64,000 bases of DNA from Spisula solida (Eukaryota > Mollusca > Bivalvia > Venerida > Mactridae): the NCBI GenBank assembly GCA_947247005.1, contig OX365944.1:3422501-3486500 (forward strand). Direction: 5' to 3'. Below the pieces are notes generated by a model, which ran no database searches, was not told the DNA's origin, and saw only the letters and a list, made by a program, of their open reading frames with translations. This document shows positions 23,964 to 35,139 of this stretch, in pieces (the first letter of the stretch is position 1; every line of letters begins with the position of its first letter). Made by a program: the position numbers and the translations under genes.

Positions 23964-24208
23964 GGCCAAAACAAATTAATTATGTGGTTCTAGTAACCGG
24001 ACCAACCTGAACTTTTTGGCCCTACCCATAACATTTAATATTAAAATATTTTTGCGGAATCGCGATTTTGATGATTCTTCTACGGTTTTCACGATGGCCT
24101 GTTCGAGTCGGAAAATAAAATAATGTTAAAAAATAATGTTTTTTCTACTGACCGACTATTATTTTCTTCACCATGTTACTAAAACCACATAATTGATTTG
24201 TTTTGGCC
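23964..24208. mobile_element. PIF/Harbinger-like MITE with TAA target duplication
   Basis: It begins GGCCAAAACAAATTAATTAT and GTGGTTCTAGTAAC and ends with the complementary arm, about 34 bp with two mismatches. It is flanked on both sides by TAA (23961-23963 and 24209-24211). TWA target duplications and G/C-rich ends are typical of PIF/Harbinger elements. It is 245 bp with no coding capacity. Confidence 0.8.
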
Positions 24209-24731
24209 TAATTAAGTATATTAGGCAATATATTTTGTTAATGCAGACATATTGAAACAATACACAATCTCAACAGTAGACACCAGATTGTTTTTACTAT
24301 CAAACCACAGACCACAAACTACAGACCAATAAACAAGAATCACACATATTAAATGTAACATTCTGCAGACAATGCATGATTTGCTGCAAGTAATTTGCAA
24401 TCCAGGGAGGGTAAGAGGTTCAAACTCCTCGAAAGTTTGGCTAAAATGTTGTTCCATAATCCTATTTTACAAGAAAGTATGTCAAGGCTATGAGTTAGCT
24501 GCCCTGGTTGCATCACATCACAGTCATCCTAACTGAGAAAGATGCTAACTCATTGAAATACATGGGATGAGACAGGGACATGGAATAATACTCCAAAACC
24601 AAGCTTTGGGCAACCCAGGCTCATGAATTTTAGAAGTTTGGGGTTAAAGAAGAGAAACTTAACTGTAAAGTGAGGCTATGACTGTTGTTATATTATAATT
24701 ACACTGAATTCCTAATTATGAAATCACTCAC

Positions 24732-24787
24732 CTTTGCACGCTCCAGACTTTTTCTTTGTTCCATAAAAGCAGGAGGAGTCTTTGGGG
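24732..24787 (-). CDS. MRTF: MRTF coding exon 5, RPEL1-RPEL2 linker
   Basis: This 56-nt exon (acceptor ttatttcag, donor CAAAG|gtgagt) encodes PKTPPAFMEQRKSLERAK. It matches the conserved MRTF linker between RPEL1 and RPEL2 (vertebrate P-K-S-P-A-A-F-H-E-Q pattern, then SLERA). In vertebrates such linkers bind additional actin molecules. It starts in phase 1 and ends in phase 0, fitting both neighbours. Confidence 0.93.
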
Positions 24788-26551
24788 CTGAAATAAAAAT
24801 AACAGAATATGAGCATCTGATCATAAATACAGTTATAGGTATATACCACAATATAATACACAGCTTTACAACACATCAAGCATGCAAGCAAGCTATCTTT
24901 GTCAAGGTTCTGAGAAGTAAATTGGTAAAAAAAGCTTTGTTTTGCCAAAACTTAAGAAATCTATTTTCTCGGGTCCTGCTTTTTTCAATTGGATTACTTG
25001 GCCAATGTTAATCTCTGGTTCCATGGAAATTCCCAGTTTTTCCCGATAAATAGATGAATGTTTTGCTCCTTTCGGACTTGGAAGCATTTTTTCACTTTTT
25101 CACTGCCTGACCTTGTGTAGCCTGTGTTACCTATCAGGTATCTATTTTACTCAAGTTCCTGAAGCTGGGTAATATTTCATAGTGACAACAGACTGACATT
25201 TTGCTTTTATAACATTAACGGAAGGTAATTATAACCAATTAAACTTCTGTATATCTCCATCATGTTTCTCACCTTTTCATATATTTTCTTGCCTGCTAAG
25301 ATACAAACATTCATGACATTTAACAGAAACAAACTTTTTCAGACAGGTTCTTTTAAGCAGCTACCAGACAAAGTATGTGCGTATCTCCGATACAACACAC
25401 AAACTGTGGATGCCAACCTGCAGCCTCCATAAATAAACACAACACTTCATGTATAGAAATACAACTATTTGAACAGCAAGTACATGTATCTTTAACGCAA
25501 AATGTTTGTACAACATTTGTATGCCCTGAATAGCAGCCAAATCGTCATTAACATTAAGGGTCACACATTTACTGTTCTGTTTCTTAGTATAGACCCCTGT
25601 TAGACGTCAAGGAAAATTGGAGTAGTCCTTTCTCTGTATAGGAATGGCAATCCATTTGAATACATATTGAAAATGTCAAATCAAGATTTGCACTAATTTT
25701 TATCCATATTGGGTTTAATTTGTTAATTTACAACGTTCACATTTGTATAATATACGCATATTATATGACCAACTTGGCTCAACCATTCATTTGAACTATT
25801 CATCCATGTCAAGGTCATGATAACCTTGTCAATTGACCTACTGGCCTCAAATCATTGATTTGATCAACTACTAGATACTGATGATGACCATCACCTACCT
25901 ATTTTGGAGATTTAGGACTGGAAATCATTTGGTCTTCAGACTGACCAACCAACAGTGAGCAACATATATGCAGAGTAATATATAAGACCATTATCTTCAA
26001 TGTGGGGTGGTGGTGAGGGGAGCAAAATAAGTGTACCACTCTAAGGACCTTCATTATTACAATGAACACATTTAGGAATCAAAAATATATTATATTGGGT
26101 TCACAAAATAAAAAACAAGAATATCATCTGTACAAAGGAAGATCACACTGGATTTTATGACATGTACCTGAAGAGCTAAGTGGAAAATACAATACAGGTT
26201 ACCATAAAATAGTTGATACTTTCCCTTCTAGTTAATTAGAGCATGAGAAGGTTTATCTAAGGTTATCTCAGGTTAATCACTTATATATTCATTTAGAGAC
26301 AGCAACACAAGGTTGGTTTATTATAGTTGATCAAAGAAAATGCATCTTGTTGGTTGTTTTTTGTTTGTTTTCACTAGTAGAACATGACTCAACAGAATTT
26401 ATGAAGCCACAATTACACAATATAATAACACTTGGAGTAATTCTTAGTCAGAATTTATAGATAAATAATCTAAGTTCCAAATACTTGATATAAGCTGACA
26501 TAAGAAACATTAGTTGCTGCCTAGTAACTTAATAAAAATGTTATAAAAAAC

Positions 26552-26626
26552 CACAGGTAACTGTATCATCGATTGGAGTAAAAAAAATTGTTTTTTAAAT
26601 CTTTATCAATGATACAGTTACCTGTG
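26552..26626. mobile_element. Short foldback element, CACAGGTAACTGTATCAT family
   Basis: CCACAGGTAACTGTATCAT and ATGATACAGTTACCTGTG form near-perfect arms of about 17 bp separated by a T/A-rich loop. It is related to the element at 6295-6413. Confidence 0.75.
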
Positions 26627-26659
26627 TTTTTTTAGAACATTTTTAACAACTATGGTAAT

Positions 26660-26735
26660 ATGTTGGCCAGCCTGGGATCCAACTTACAACCTTTTGTTCC
26701 CCAAGGCACATGTTCTACCCACTCCACCACAAATA
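26660..26735 (-). mobile_element. tRNA-like fragment, possible second SINE type
   Basis: The minus strand reads GTGGTGGAGTGGGTAGAACA (box-A-like) and about 30 nt later GTTGGATCCCAGGC (box-B-like). It does not fold convincingly as a functional tRNA, and the rest of a SINE body is not clear. Confidence 0.4.
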
Positions 26736-27451
26736 ACGGTACCATTCAATGATACCATTACCTCATCATAGAAAACAGATTCACAATAAAACCAGCTGAT
26801 TACTTCAGATTGGTACCTCATAGAATACAAACTGATCTAACATCTGTGAACATTGAACATTCTTTATTAACAATCCTACGGCTATTAACCTTGATATAGT
26901 GAGCTGTTTTCATGAAACAATGAATTCTACACGAGGAGGAGGGGGGGGGTAACAGATCACAACTATTCATGATGATCAGGTCATTATAATGATGTCTGTA
27001 GAGTCAACGTTAGATAGCCGCCGAGTGCATACAGTGAGTGGATGGGAGGTAAGTGCCTGGCAACAACAGCAGCAACAACAACAACAAAAGTTGCGGGTAA
27101 TTTACGATGAGGTAAGAGGAATGAATAACCTATCATGTCCAAATAATGAGAGGGTAGAGTTTATTATATTTACCTTGTACTCTAGGTTTTTCACCAGTTA
27201 ATGAGTTATGTATGGTATAAACATTCTAACAGATTTCTATGTGTGTAAGAGTACAACATGCCCTCTATGAACATCATGCCCTCTCTATAGATGAATTTCC
27301 AGCGCATTTGTACTTTATATAGTACAAAACATCAACCTTGTATGCATCAGCTTGTTTTTTTTTCATTGGGGTTTAAAAGATTTTTCAACAAGTCGGTCAT
27401 ATTACAGCCCATTTGACCAAACCATGTAATAACATGTAGGGCTGGGTTTAT

Positions 27452-27582
27452 ATGCCGAGCATAGCCTTTATTTGACAGTCAGCTTTCTTCTGAAACATGG
27501 CTGGCATATTTGTCCCTCCATTGGATTGAACTGGAACACCAGATTAGACAACAAGCATGCTAACCATTGAGCTACGGAGGCC
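27452..27582 (-). mobile_element. tRNA-derived SINE copy
   Basis: It has the same structure as the copy at 20191. The minus-strand head is GGCCTCCGTAGCTCAATGGT then TAGCATGCTTG, and the tail is GCCATGTTTCAGAAGAAAGC then TGACTGTCAAATAAAGGC. Confidence 0.75.
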
Positions 27583-27704
27583 AGGTATAGAAGAATGACA
27601 TTCATGCAATGACCTTTCTACCAACAGATATGCTTGACAAAGTGTGGTTCACTAACATATCAGAAACCATGGTTACCTATAGTCCGAATGATTTAAATTG
27701 ACAC

Positions 27705-28240
27705 AGTATTGCTGTTGCATTGACCATGGATGTTAACTTGACCTAATGTTGTTGCATTGACCATGGATGTTAAATGGACATATAATGTTGTTGCATTGAC
27801 CATGGATGTTAAATGGACATATAATGTTGTTGCATTGACCATGGATGTTAAATTGACATACAGTTGTTGCATTGACCATGGATGTTAAATTGACATACAG
27901 TTGTTGCATTGAACATGATGTTAAATTGACATATACTGTTGTTGCATTGACCATGGATGTTAAATGGACATATAATGTTGTTGCATTGACCATGGATGTT
28001 AAATTGACATAATGTTGTTGCATTGACCATGGATGTTAAATGGACATATAATGTTGTTGCATTGACCATGGATGTTAAATTGACATATTGTTGATGCATT
28101 GACCATGGATGTTAAATTGACATATACTGTTGTTGCATTGACCATGGATGTTAAATTGACATAATGTTGTTGCATTGACCATGGATGTTAAATTGACATA
28201 ATGTTGTTGCATTGACCATGGATGTTAAATTGACATAGTA
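27705..28240. repeat. ~36-39 bp minisatellite, about 14 copies
   Basis: The unit TGTTGTTGCATTGACCATGG then ATGTTAAATTGACATA(TAA) recurs with small length changes, so the frame shifts among copies. Confidence 0.95.
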
Positions 28241-29492
28241 TTACTGTTATTGCTGCATTAGATTGAATGAGATGTGTCAACTCACTATGTTAAATCCAAT
28301 TCACTGATTGCACCCAACAAATTACATTCAAATCTTTCTATTAACTGCCTCAATCCCCATCCAAGTATTTATACCAAGCTAAGTACATTCTATGAACAGA
28401 CTACTGACATTATTTAATTACATAGCAATGTTAAATGTAGCAAGTTAATCATCATCTCCCAACAACGTACCATATAGATGATGAGTTCTGTATTTAAACT
28501 TATAATTAAATAACTCCATCTGGTTCCTCATATTCTTAGCATGGAATGTTCTATAATGATTTAATTACAACATGTCTGCAGATACATGATGTATGTCTTA
28601 TCCATCAACTAAATATCTAGAGCTTTAAACATTTTATTTACATTTAACATGAACGTTTAACAGGTGACTAAAAGTACATAAACTGATCAGATTCAGATTC
28701 TAACTTCCCTATGGGATATTATGAGATATTTGAAGGCTGCTTTTTAGAATTCAGGAATTCTCAGATAGATTCCAAGACCTTAAAATATACCAAGATCTCA
28801 AAGTAACAAACACAGGTATCTTTTTAATACGGCTTTGTTTAAGATGGTTGCATACTTTAACAGGCATCTGGCACTGGTATTTGATTGGCCAGTTCTGAGA
28901 GAAATTTAACCCTAAGCTTCATTATCAAAATTATAATTTTCAGATAAAAAGTCAAGCTTGGGTAAGAATTTATTTAACTAGTAGACTTGAGTCATCAATG
29001 ATACATTTAACATTTCTGTACACAATGTGAAGCATACAAACCTAGATTATTTATAATAACAACAACATATTTAACAATTTTTACCACAAGTTGGATGAAA
29101 TCCAATTGATTGATGAGTGTGATAGTTGAATGATGTAATAAAGTTCTCCTATGTTAACTGCACAAACATGTTAACAATTCACACAATCACCTTATCAGTA
29201 TGCTGTCAATATTTTTTATTGATGTAATTTAAGATAAATCTGATATAAGGTATGTTTTTATTAATGTTTGTATTTTCACAGATAACTATGTTACAAGAGA
29301 AGATTGGGTATGTCATATAAATTTGTTCCACAATCCACAGTAATGATAAAATTATATCTTCGGAGAAACCAATTATTCTATTTATTCTTAAAATTTAAAA
29401 TATTTCCAATTTCTGTATCTTTATTTCTAACAAGGTAACTTTCATTACTTTACATCAAACGACCAAAAATGAAGATACCTCATTTAAGTGTG

Positions 29493-29637
29493 CAGGCCTC
29501 AACAAATATTTTTAAAAGCACTCGTCCTGCAATATAGACATAGAAGAAAACCCCAAAATCTTACTTGTCCTGCTATATAAATAAAGAAGGAAAAAAGTGT
29601 GCAGGATGAGTGGGACAAGTTGATTTATTGAGGCCTG
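29493..29637. mobile_element. Foldback MITE with CAGGCCTCAA ends
   Basis: CAGGCCTCAACAAAT on the left is mirrored by ATTTATTGAGGCCTG on the right. GTGTG is present on both sides (29488-29492 and 29638-29642) and may be a target duplication. It lies 30 bp from the intronic end of the splice-donor array. Confidence 0.7.
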
Positions 29638-29667
29638 GTGTGATTAACAGTTTTCTTACAAGGGTAT

Positions 29668-30736
29668 CTCATTGAGGTACAGCTTACTTACGAGGATAAA
29701 TGCCTTGGTCCACTAACTCATTGAGATACAGTTTACTTACGAGGATAAATGCCTTGGTCAACTAACTCATTGAGATACAGTTTACTTACGAGGATAAATG
29801 CCTTGGTCCACTAACTCATTGAGATACAGTTTACTTGCGAGGATAAATGCCTTGGTCAACTAACTCATTGAGATACAGTTTACTTACGAGGATAAATGCC
29901 TTGGTCCACTAACTCATTGAGATACAGTTTACTTACGAACTAACTCATTGAGATACAGTTTACTTACGAGGATAAATGCCTTGGTCCACTAACTCATTGA
30001 GATACAGTTTACTTACGAGGATAAATGCCTTGGTCCACTATCTCATTGAGATACAGTTTACTTACAAGGATAAATGCCTTGGTCCACTAACTCATTGAGA
30101 TACAGTTTACTTGCGAGGATAAATGCCTTGGTCAACTAACTCATTGAGATACAGTTTACTTACGAGGATAAATGCCTTGGTCCACTAACTCATTGAGATA
30201 CAGTTTACTTACAAGGATAAATGCCTTGGTCAACTAACTCATTGAGATACAGTTTACTTGCGAGGATAAATGCCTTGGTCAACTAACTCATTGAGATACA
30301 GTTTACTTACGAGGATAAATGCCTTGGTCCACTAACTCATTGAGATACAGTTTACTTACGAGGATAAATGCCTTGGTCCACTAACTCATTGAGATACAGT
30401 TTACTTACGAGGATAAATGCCTTGGTCCACTAACTCATTGAGATACAGTTTACTTACGAGGATAAATGCCTTGGTCCACTAACTCATTGAGATACAGTTT
30501 ACTTACAAGGATAAATGCCTTGGTCCACTAACTCATTGAGATACAGTTTACTTGCGAGGATAAATGCCTTGGTCAACTAACTCATTGAGATACAGTTTAC
30601 TTACGAGGATAAATGCCTTGGTCCACTAACTCATTGAGATACAGTTTACTTGCGAGGATAAATGCCTTGGTCCACTAACTCATTGAGATACAGTTTACTT
30701 ACGAGGATAAATGCCTTGGTCCACTAACTCATTGAG
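29668..30736 (-). repeat. 49-bp tandem array of the RPEL1 exon end plus splice donor
   Basis: On the minus strand each unit has 34 nt identical or nearly so to the 3' end of MRTF exon 4 (from CTCAATGAGTTAG to CATTTATCCTC), followed by 15 intron nt starting gtaagtaaactg. The segment GATAAATGCC on the plus strand recurs at 29695, 29744, 29793, 29842, 29891 and then every 49 bp from 29971 to 30706: 21 full copies. A copy near 29938 has lost about 20 bp. The unit nearest the exon's unique 5' part (ending at 30703) is the functional exon end; the others lie in intron 4. Donor variants include gtaagt after TCCTC or TCCTT, and gcaagt in five copies. The last copy at 29668-29694 is the most diverged (gtaagtaagctgtacc). 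Confidence 0.95.
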
Positions 30737-30768
30737 TGATCTTCTCATCATTAACTTCCTCTTCAATG
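30703..30768 (-). CDS. MRTF: MRTF coding exon 4, RPEL1 motif
   Basis: This 66-nt exon has acceptor cttgcttttag and donor CCTC|gtaagt. It encodes LKRKLMMRRSLNELVDQGIY and then P, the first RPEL motif. The equivalent vertebrate motif likewise departs from RPxxxEL (an R-rich stretch, then EEL..QGIMP). The next exon continues it as PPPKTPPAFMEQ, which is the linker conserved in the family. The 3' 34 nt of this exon together with the start of the intron are the source of the 49-bp tandem array directly downstream. Only this first donor, after 30703, keeps the reading frame. Confidence 0.92.
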
Positions 30769-31620
30769 CTAAAAGCAAGTAAATAAACATCAAGTAGCCA
30801 GATTATAAATTATAAATAACGTGAAACAATTCACATATTTTTTATACACTTACGTAAATAAGTGAAAATCTTGTTTAAGTACAAATATGAGTTGAAGTTG
30901 TTTACATGAAATAAAGAGCTTGAAAACTAAAGATTTGGCACCCCGAATATATCCAGCTATACAGTATGAAATCATATTCAATGGCAAAACTAGATTATAT
31001 GACTATGGAAAAAATATACAATGGAAAACAGGGTTTTAACATCAATGTCGAACATCACATGTTTTGATAGGGTTACCGGGAAGACAGTAACTTTAGTGTG
31101 ATTGGGCATTGTGCCGTGTGATTGTGGTCTGTGTTATTTCTGCCGTGCCTTCAGGAAAAAAAGCTATAAAATTTTATGTAAAATAATTACGATATTTGTC
31201 GCCTTAATCCATAGTTGAACACTCTGTTTGGCATAAACAATATGAACGTCGTTTTTTCCGTTCTCAATTCGAAACATGTTCAGAATTGAATCATGGATTT
31301 TTCTATTCACATTCCATTGTTTGCCTCTGTCAGCCAATTTGTATGATACACCAATTAAGGCACAACTGTGACCTTCAGGTCCATGGTTTGTCAAAATTCT
31401 CTTACATGACAAAGCCTGTTGTTTTTAACATTATATACGGGTTCAACAAATCACGAGTACAAGACCTCGTTGAATGCAGGGCTGTTTTCTTTGTACGGCT
31501 GTTTTCGTTAAGTGTTGCCTTCCTTCTCCATTTTTCATAATCTTTTTGGACTTTTCAACTCACAGTGTTGCTTTTTAAACTTAATAAAATTGTTATAATA
31601 AAAATGATTTATAAACTTAC
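30769..31620 (-). other. MRTF intron 3
   Basis: An 852-bp intron. It includes the dispersed GGGCATTGTGCCGTGT segment near 31105 and open frames on both strands at about 31164-31540. One of these (minus, containing NHGPEGHSCALIGVSY) looks protein-like but matches no family I know. Confidence 0.8.
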
Positions 31621-31902
31621 ATTCCTTGTTTTTGTCTAATGTAATCATGATTGATGCTTCGTCTGTAATCTGCTGCGGACTCATCGGTGATAGAGGCTCT
31701 TGTTTCACCTCCGTCACAGTCACTGGCTGATGCTCTACTATGTTAGGTTTAATGTCGTCTCCAACTGTTGCTTTTGCTCTTTCAGCAGCTTGCTGGTCCA
31801 TCTGACAATCCTTACAGTAAAATTTGTGGATGTATTGCAAAGCTTCTTGCTCTAGTTTTGAACCGGGATACAAAGGTGTCCATGGGGGACTTGTACTGGT
31901 AT
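31621..31902 (-). CDS. MRTF: MRTF coding exon 3, N-terminal extension
   Basis: This 282-nt exon has acceptor tattttcag and donor GAAT|gtaagt, phase 1 in and out. It starts DTSTSPPWTPLYPG and contains LEQEALQYIHKFYCKDCQ, an alanine/lysine-rich stretch, then VKQEPLSPMSPQQ and a closing ITLDKNKES across the junction. VKQEP is a sumoylation-like psi-K-x-E site and is followed by SP motifs. The pair of cysteines (CKDC) has no partner pair nearby, so a zinc knuckle is unlikely. This part has no vertebrate counterpart that I recognise and may regulate access to the RPEL domain that follows. Confidence 0.85.
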
Positions 31903-31935
31903 CTGAAAATATAATAAATCAGCTTAATAATTAAC

Positions 31936-32072
31936 TACTTAGAAAATGCTCCAACTGTAAGTGTCATTATGTAAATACCACACTTAGAAAATGCTCCAAC
32001 TGTAAGTGTCATTATGTAAATACCACACTTAGAAAATGCTCCAACTGTAAGTGTCATTATGTAAATACCAAT
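31936..32072. repeat. 45-bp tandem repeat, three copies
   Basis: Units starting at about 31936, 31981 and 32026 with CACTTAGAAAATGCTCCAAC then TGTAAGTGTCATTATG. They are nearly identical and directly upstream of exon 3's acceptor. Confidence 0.95.
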
Positions 32073-32307
32073 CAATATTCAACCTGGTAGACCAACATTG
32101 ACGGCCAAGTGGTTGTAGCATGGTCCTCCAGAGTGGGAGCAAGGCTTGGTCCTTGGTGAAAACATTTCAAAATTGTTATTAAAATTGTAACTGCTATAGT
32201 TCTGTTATAATATGTCTCAGTGTAAAGTATTATAATAACTCAACAAATATTGTTGCAGGCACATGAATATCAACTTTACAATCTACCCCTGTGAAGTTTG
32301 TATTATA

Positions 32308-32579
32308 CAGGGGTGTCAACAGAGCCAAATTAAAAATCCTGAAAATCATATGTGGCCGACCATTTTTGACAAGAAAGAGGCCTTCAACCACATTGGTTTC
32401 CATAATTATTTGACTCAGTTTTTATTGCATAAAATCCTTTCAAGCAGATTAAATTGACCATAACTTTGTCACTTCTTGAGATATTTTTGCCAAATAACTT
32501 TTAGTTGGTCAGAAATCATTGCTCTTTCAGGTTAGATAAATCTGGAATTTCAGATTAATCCAGAATATTGACACCCCTG
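32308..32579. mobile_element. CAGGGGTGTCAA-ended DNA transposon, flanked by ATTATA
   Basis: CAGGGGTGTCAA at the left is a perfect inverted repeat of TTGACACCCCTG at the right. The hexamer ATTATA borders both ends. Internal sequence (TTGACCATAACTTTGTCA, AAATAACTTTTAG) links it to the CAGGGGTC family. CAGGGGTG ends are typical of hAT elements, though 8 bp would be the usual duplication. Confidence 0.8.
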
Positions 32580-33029
32580 ATTATATCTTCATAATAAGAC
32601 AAAATCAGCATGTCTTGCAGTAATGATGTACAGTAACCATGATGTACTGTAAGCAGTACGATACAGGAGATAATTCCGACATAACTTACTGAGTAGCAGA
32701 GAAACAGGAGAGGTGTTATGGTGTCACATGCTTACAATTATCGCAGTATTAGTGAGGGGTCAATGAACCTTCCTACCCAAGTCAATGGTGATTATATTAA
32801 CAGTGTATATATTATGTATATCACAGTTATACTCTCCTATAACACATGGCAGGGGTAGATGATGGTGAAGATAAGGCGAATATTGATGATAGAGATGATA
32901 TCTCAGTAACAACATGAGAACACAGGAGAACACATTATACAGGTCATCATACTCATCATCTTATCATAGATTTGTAGCAATATGTATAAACCATTGTATA
33001 TATACCAGCTGGTATATTAAACTAAGACC

Positions 33030-33290
33030 TTTCTTAAAATTTCCTTAAGATTTTTCTTAAAATCTTCTTAAAATCTTAAAATTTCTTTAAGTACAGTACC
33101 TAAACAGGAAATCAAGATTATCATTTTCTTACATAGTTTAGAAGCAGCATGTAAAGAGCTACAGCAATCACAAAGAAGACAATGGGTTATTCTTCGCTTC
33201 TTGAAAATTTGAGCAGCTCAATTTTTTAACTTAAGTCAAAATATTTAAGTTTTCCCTTAAGATACTTTGTGAATTCCAGCCAAGACCACA
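33030..33290. mobile_element. Eroded copy of the TTCACAAAGCATCTTA inverted-repeat family
   Basis: The right arm ACTTAAGTCAAAATATTTAA followed by GATACTTTGTGAATTCCAGC matches the element at 39146-39417. The left arm is degraded into a C-T-T-A-A-A-rich stretch. Confidence 0.65.
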
Positions 33291-33837
33291 ATAATATATA
33301 TATCTTGTAGAAATGGTACTTGTAACCCATTTGCATGTATGGAAATTGAGTGGAATTAATTTCCAATTTACTTAAATTCATGTACGTTTTATTTGTATAT
33401 GAGTGTGAATTTAAAAATGAAATACATTATAAACCCAAGTATGTAATACAGTCCAAGTTGTGAAACATTCCAAACATGAACATTCAAAAATCATTCCTTA
33501 ATTATAACAAACATTTTCAGCAGTTTCATCATCAGCAAACACTATCTTTTATTATATGCCTCTCATTATACCAGTACTGAAATTAGCACCGACATAAAAG
33601 CCAAGTGGAGACATGTGGGTATTTATATGGTACAAAAATGTATAAGAGGATCTAAATAGAGAGAACATAAACCTGGATTTGGAGTTGTTGGGTGAGTAAC
33701 CAGCAACCTACAGAATATCGGTGCATTTAATCACCAAGATATAAACAGCCATAGAAGATCTAAGGGACACAGATAGAAGAAGAACCCTAGAGAAAATCTC
33801 CTCTGGCTCTCTACTGAAAGTCCAGAGTAACTATTCC

Positions 33838-34095
33838 ACTGGATATACCAGCAATAAAATTAAAATTGTCCGGTATTTCACCGGAATCCATTGGAAAGCT
33901 ACTGGTTTTACAACTGGAATGCCACTCAGGTAGCCAGTGGGAAAACCACTAGAGTTGAGGAATACCAGTGGTAAAATGGTCCCATATTTCACTGGAATCC
34001 AATCAAGAGCCACTTGGTTTACAACTGAAAAGCCACTAATGGGTTATAACCCAGAAAAGCCACTGAATACCGGCGATAAAATTGTCAGGTATAAT
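33838..34095. repeat. Imperfect ~85-bp direct repeats
   Basis: Segments with CACTGGAATCCA / CACCGGAATCCATTGG followed by GTTTACAACTGGAATGCCAC recur about three times with strong divergence. Confidence 0.55.
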
Positions 34096-34690
34096 TTTTC
34101 CATGGTGCTTTGTAACCATAAGTTTTTTGTACTGTAAATGGTCAAAGACATTGTGATTATGTCAATTTACCAAATAAATGTATGCATGTTTAACCTGGTA
34201 GATGTAGGTGACACAGTAACCTTGATACGATGTGAACCTTGATATGATGTGCAGGCGTCAGCAGTATATAGCCACACACTGATACATGACCTCTGACATA
34301 CAGAAATAATTAAACTGGGATCATTTGATCATGAACAGTTCATCTTTCTCCCTTGAAATAATAGTATGACAATATTGGAATATAAAGACCACAGACATAA
34401 CTGTTACATTCATAATCATATACATGCAACTTTTCTTTGGTGAAGCACACAAAGGAAATGTTGAAATACTCAATTTAGTCATGTCACAGACACCAATATT
34501 AATCTATATTGTATCATCTATCAAGTTTACACCAGAATTAATGTCATATAGTATTATCATCAGGGAGGTTTCCGATCTGTTCAGCCTTCAAATCCACTAC
34601 ACCATATAACAACATGGGTATCAGCTCTGTAAAGTTCATATTTAACTTTGAGACGAACAGAAACCTGTAACAAAGTCAAGTGGGAGAATG

Positions 34691-34828
34691 TTCCTCCTTA
34701 GCTCAGTTGTTAGAGAGCTTGTCATCTAATCTGGTGACCTGGGTTCAAATACAGGTGGAGGCACACACATGCCTGCCATATTTCAGCAGAAACCTAACTG
34801 GCAAATGAAGGATATATGCTTGGCAAGA
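34691..34828 (+). mobile_element. tRNA-derived SINE copy
   Basis: The head TTCCTCCTTAGCTCAGTTGT, TAGAGAGCTTG and the box-B-like GGGTTCAAATAC are tRNA-like. The tail GCCTGCCATATTTCAGCAGA then AACCTAACTGGCAAATGAAG is shared with the minus-strand copies at 20191 and 27452. Confidence 0.75.
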
Positions 34829-35139
34829 TATAATAGCTCCAATACTGTGAGCCAAACTGAATGAAACCAACAACTCAAGGTTGACATGTCCCCTAAGACA
34901 CGGTTCAGGTTACATTCCAGTGTCAACCTTAAACCATACAATCATTCACAGAGTTGAGTTATACGACTTAGTAAAGCATACATAATGTAACTTCAAACAT
35001 ATCTTCTAGTCAAATATAATTAATATTAACGCACATATAAGTCAGGCAGAATACTTTGGCTTATTATACATAATTATATAATGAAGATACTGGCAGCAGT
35101 CACATTTTATTGCTGTATTTATTTAGCAGACTGAACTCA

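Larger units (their letters stand above)
17602..24731 (-). other. MRTF intron 5
   Basis: A 7.1-kb intron between the linker exon and RPEL2. It contains inverted-repeat elements (17757-17971, 21451-21796, 23964-24208), a tRNA-like SINE (20191-20318), and minisatellites at 19255-19340, 22225-22790 and 22977-23104. Several short open frames, for example around 18811-19011, show no family resemblance. Confidence 0.8.
24788..30702 (-). other. MRTF intron 4
   Basis: A 5.9-kb intron beginning with the amplified splice-donor array (30702-29668) and followed by inverted-repeat elements at 29493-29637 and 26552-26626, a SINE (27452-27582), a tRNA-like fragment (26660-26735) and a minisatellite (27705-28240). 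A CAA/CAG run at about 27062-27088 is not in any supported exon. Confidence 0.85.

Noticed and set aside
27062..27088. Possible extra polyQ exon
   Set aside because: A short CAA/CAG run on the plus strand, opposite to the gene, with no phase-compatible splice sites.
29668..30736. CRISPR-like regular array
   Set aside because: Units are directly adjacent with no unique spacers, the genome is eukaryotic, and the unit is derived from the neighbouring exon.
31164..31540. Overlapping open frames in intron 3
   Set aside because: They do not join MRTF in phase and show no recognisable domain. Kept only as a note in the intron entry.
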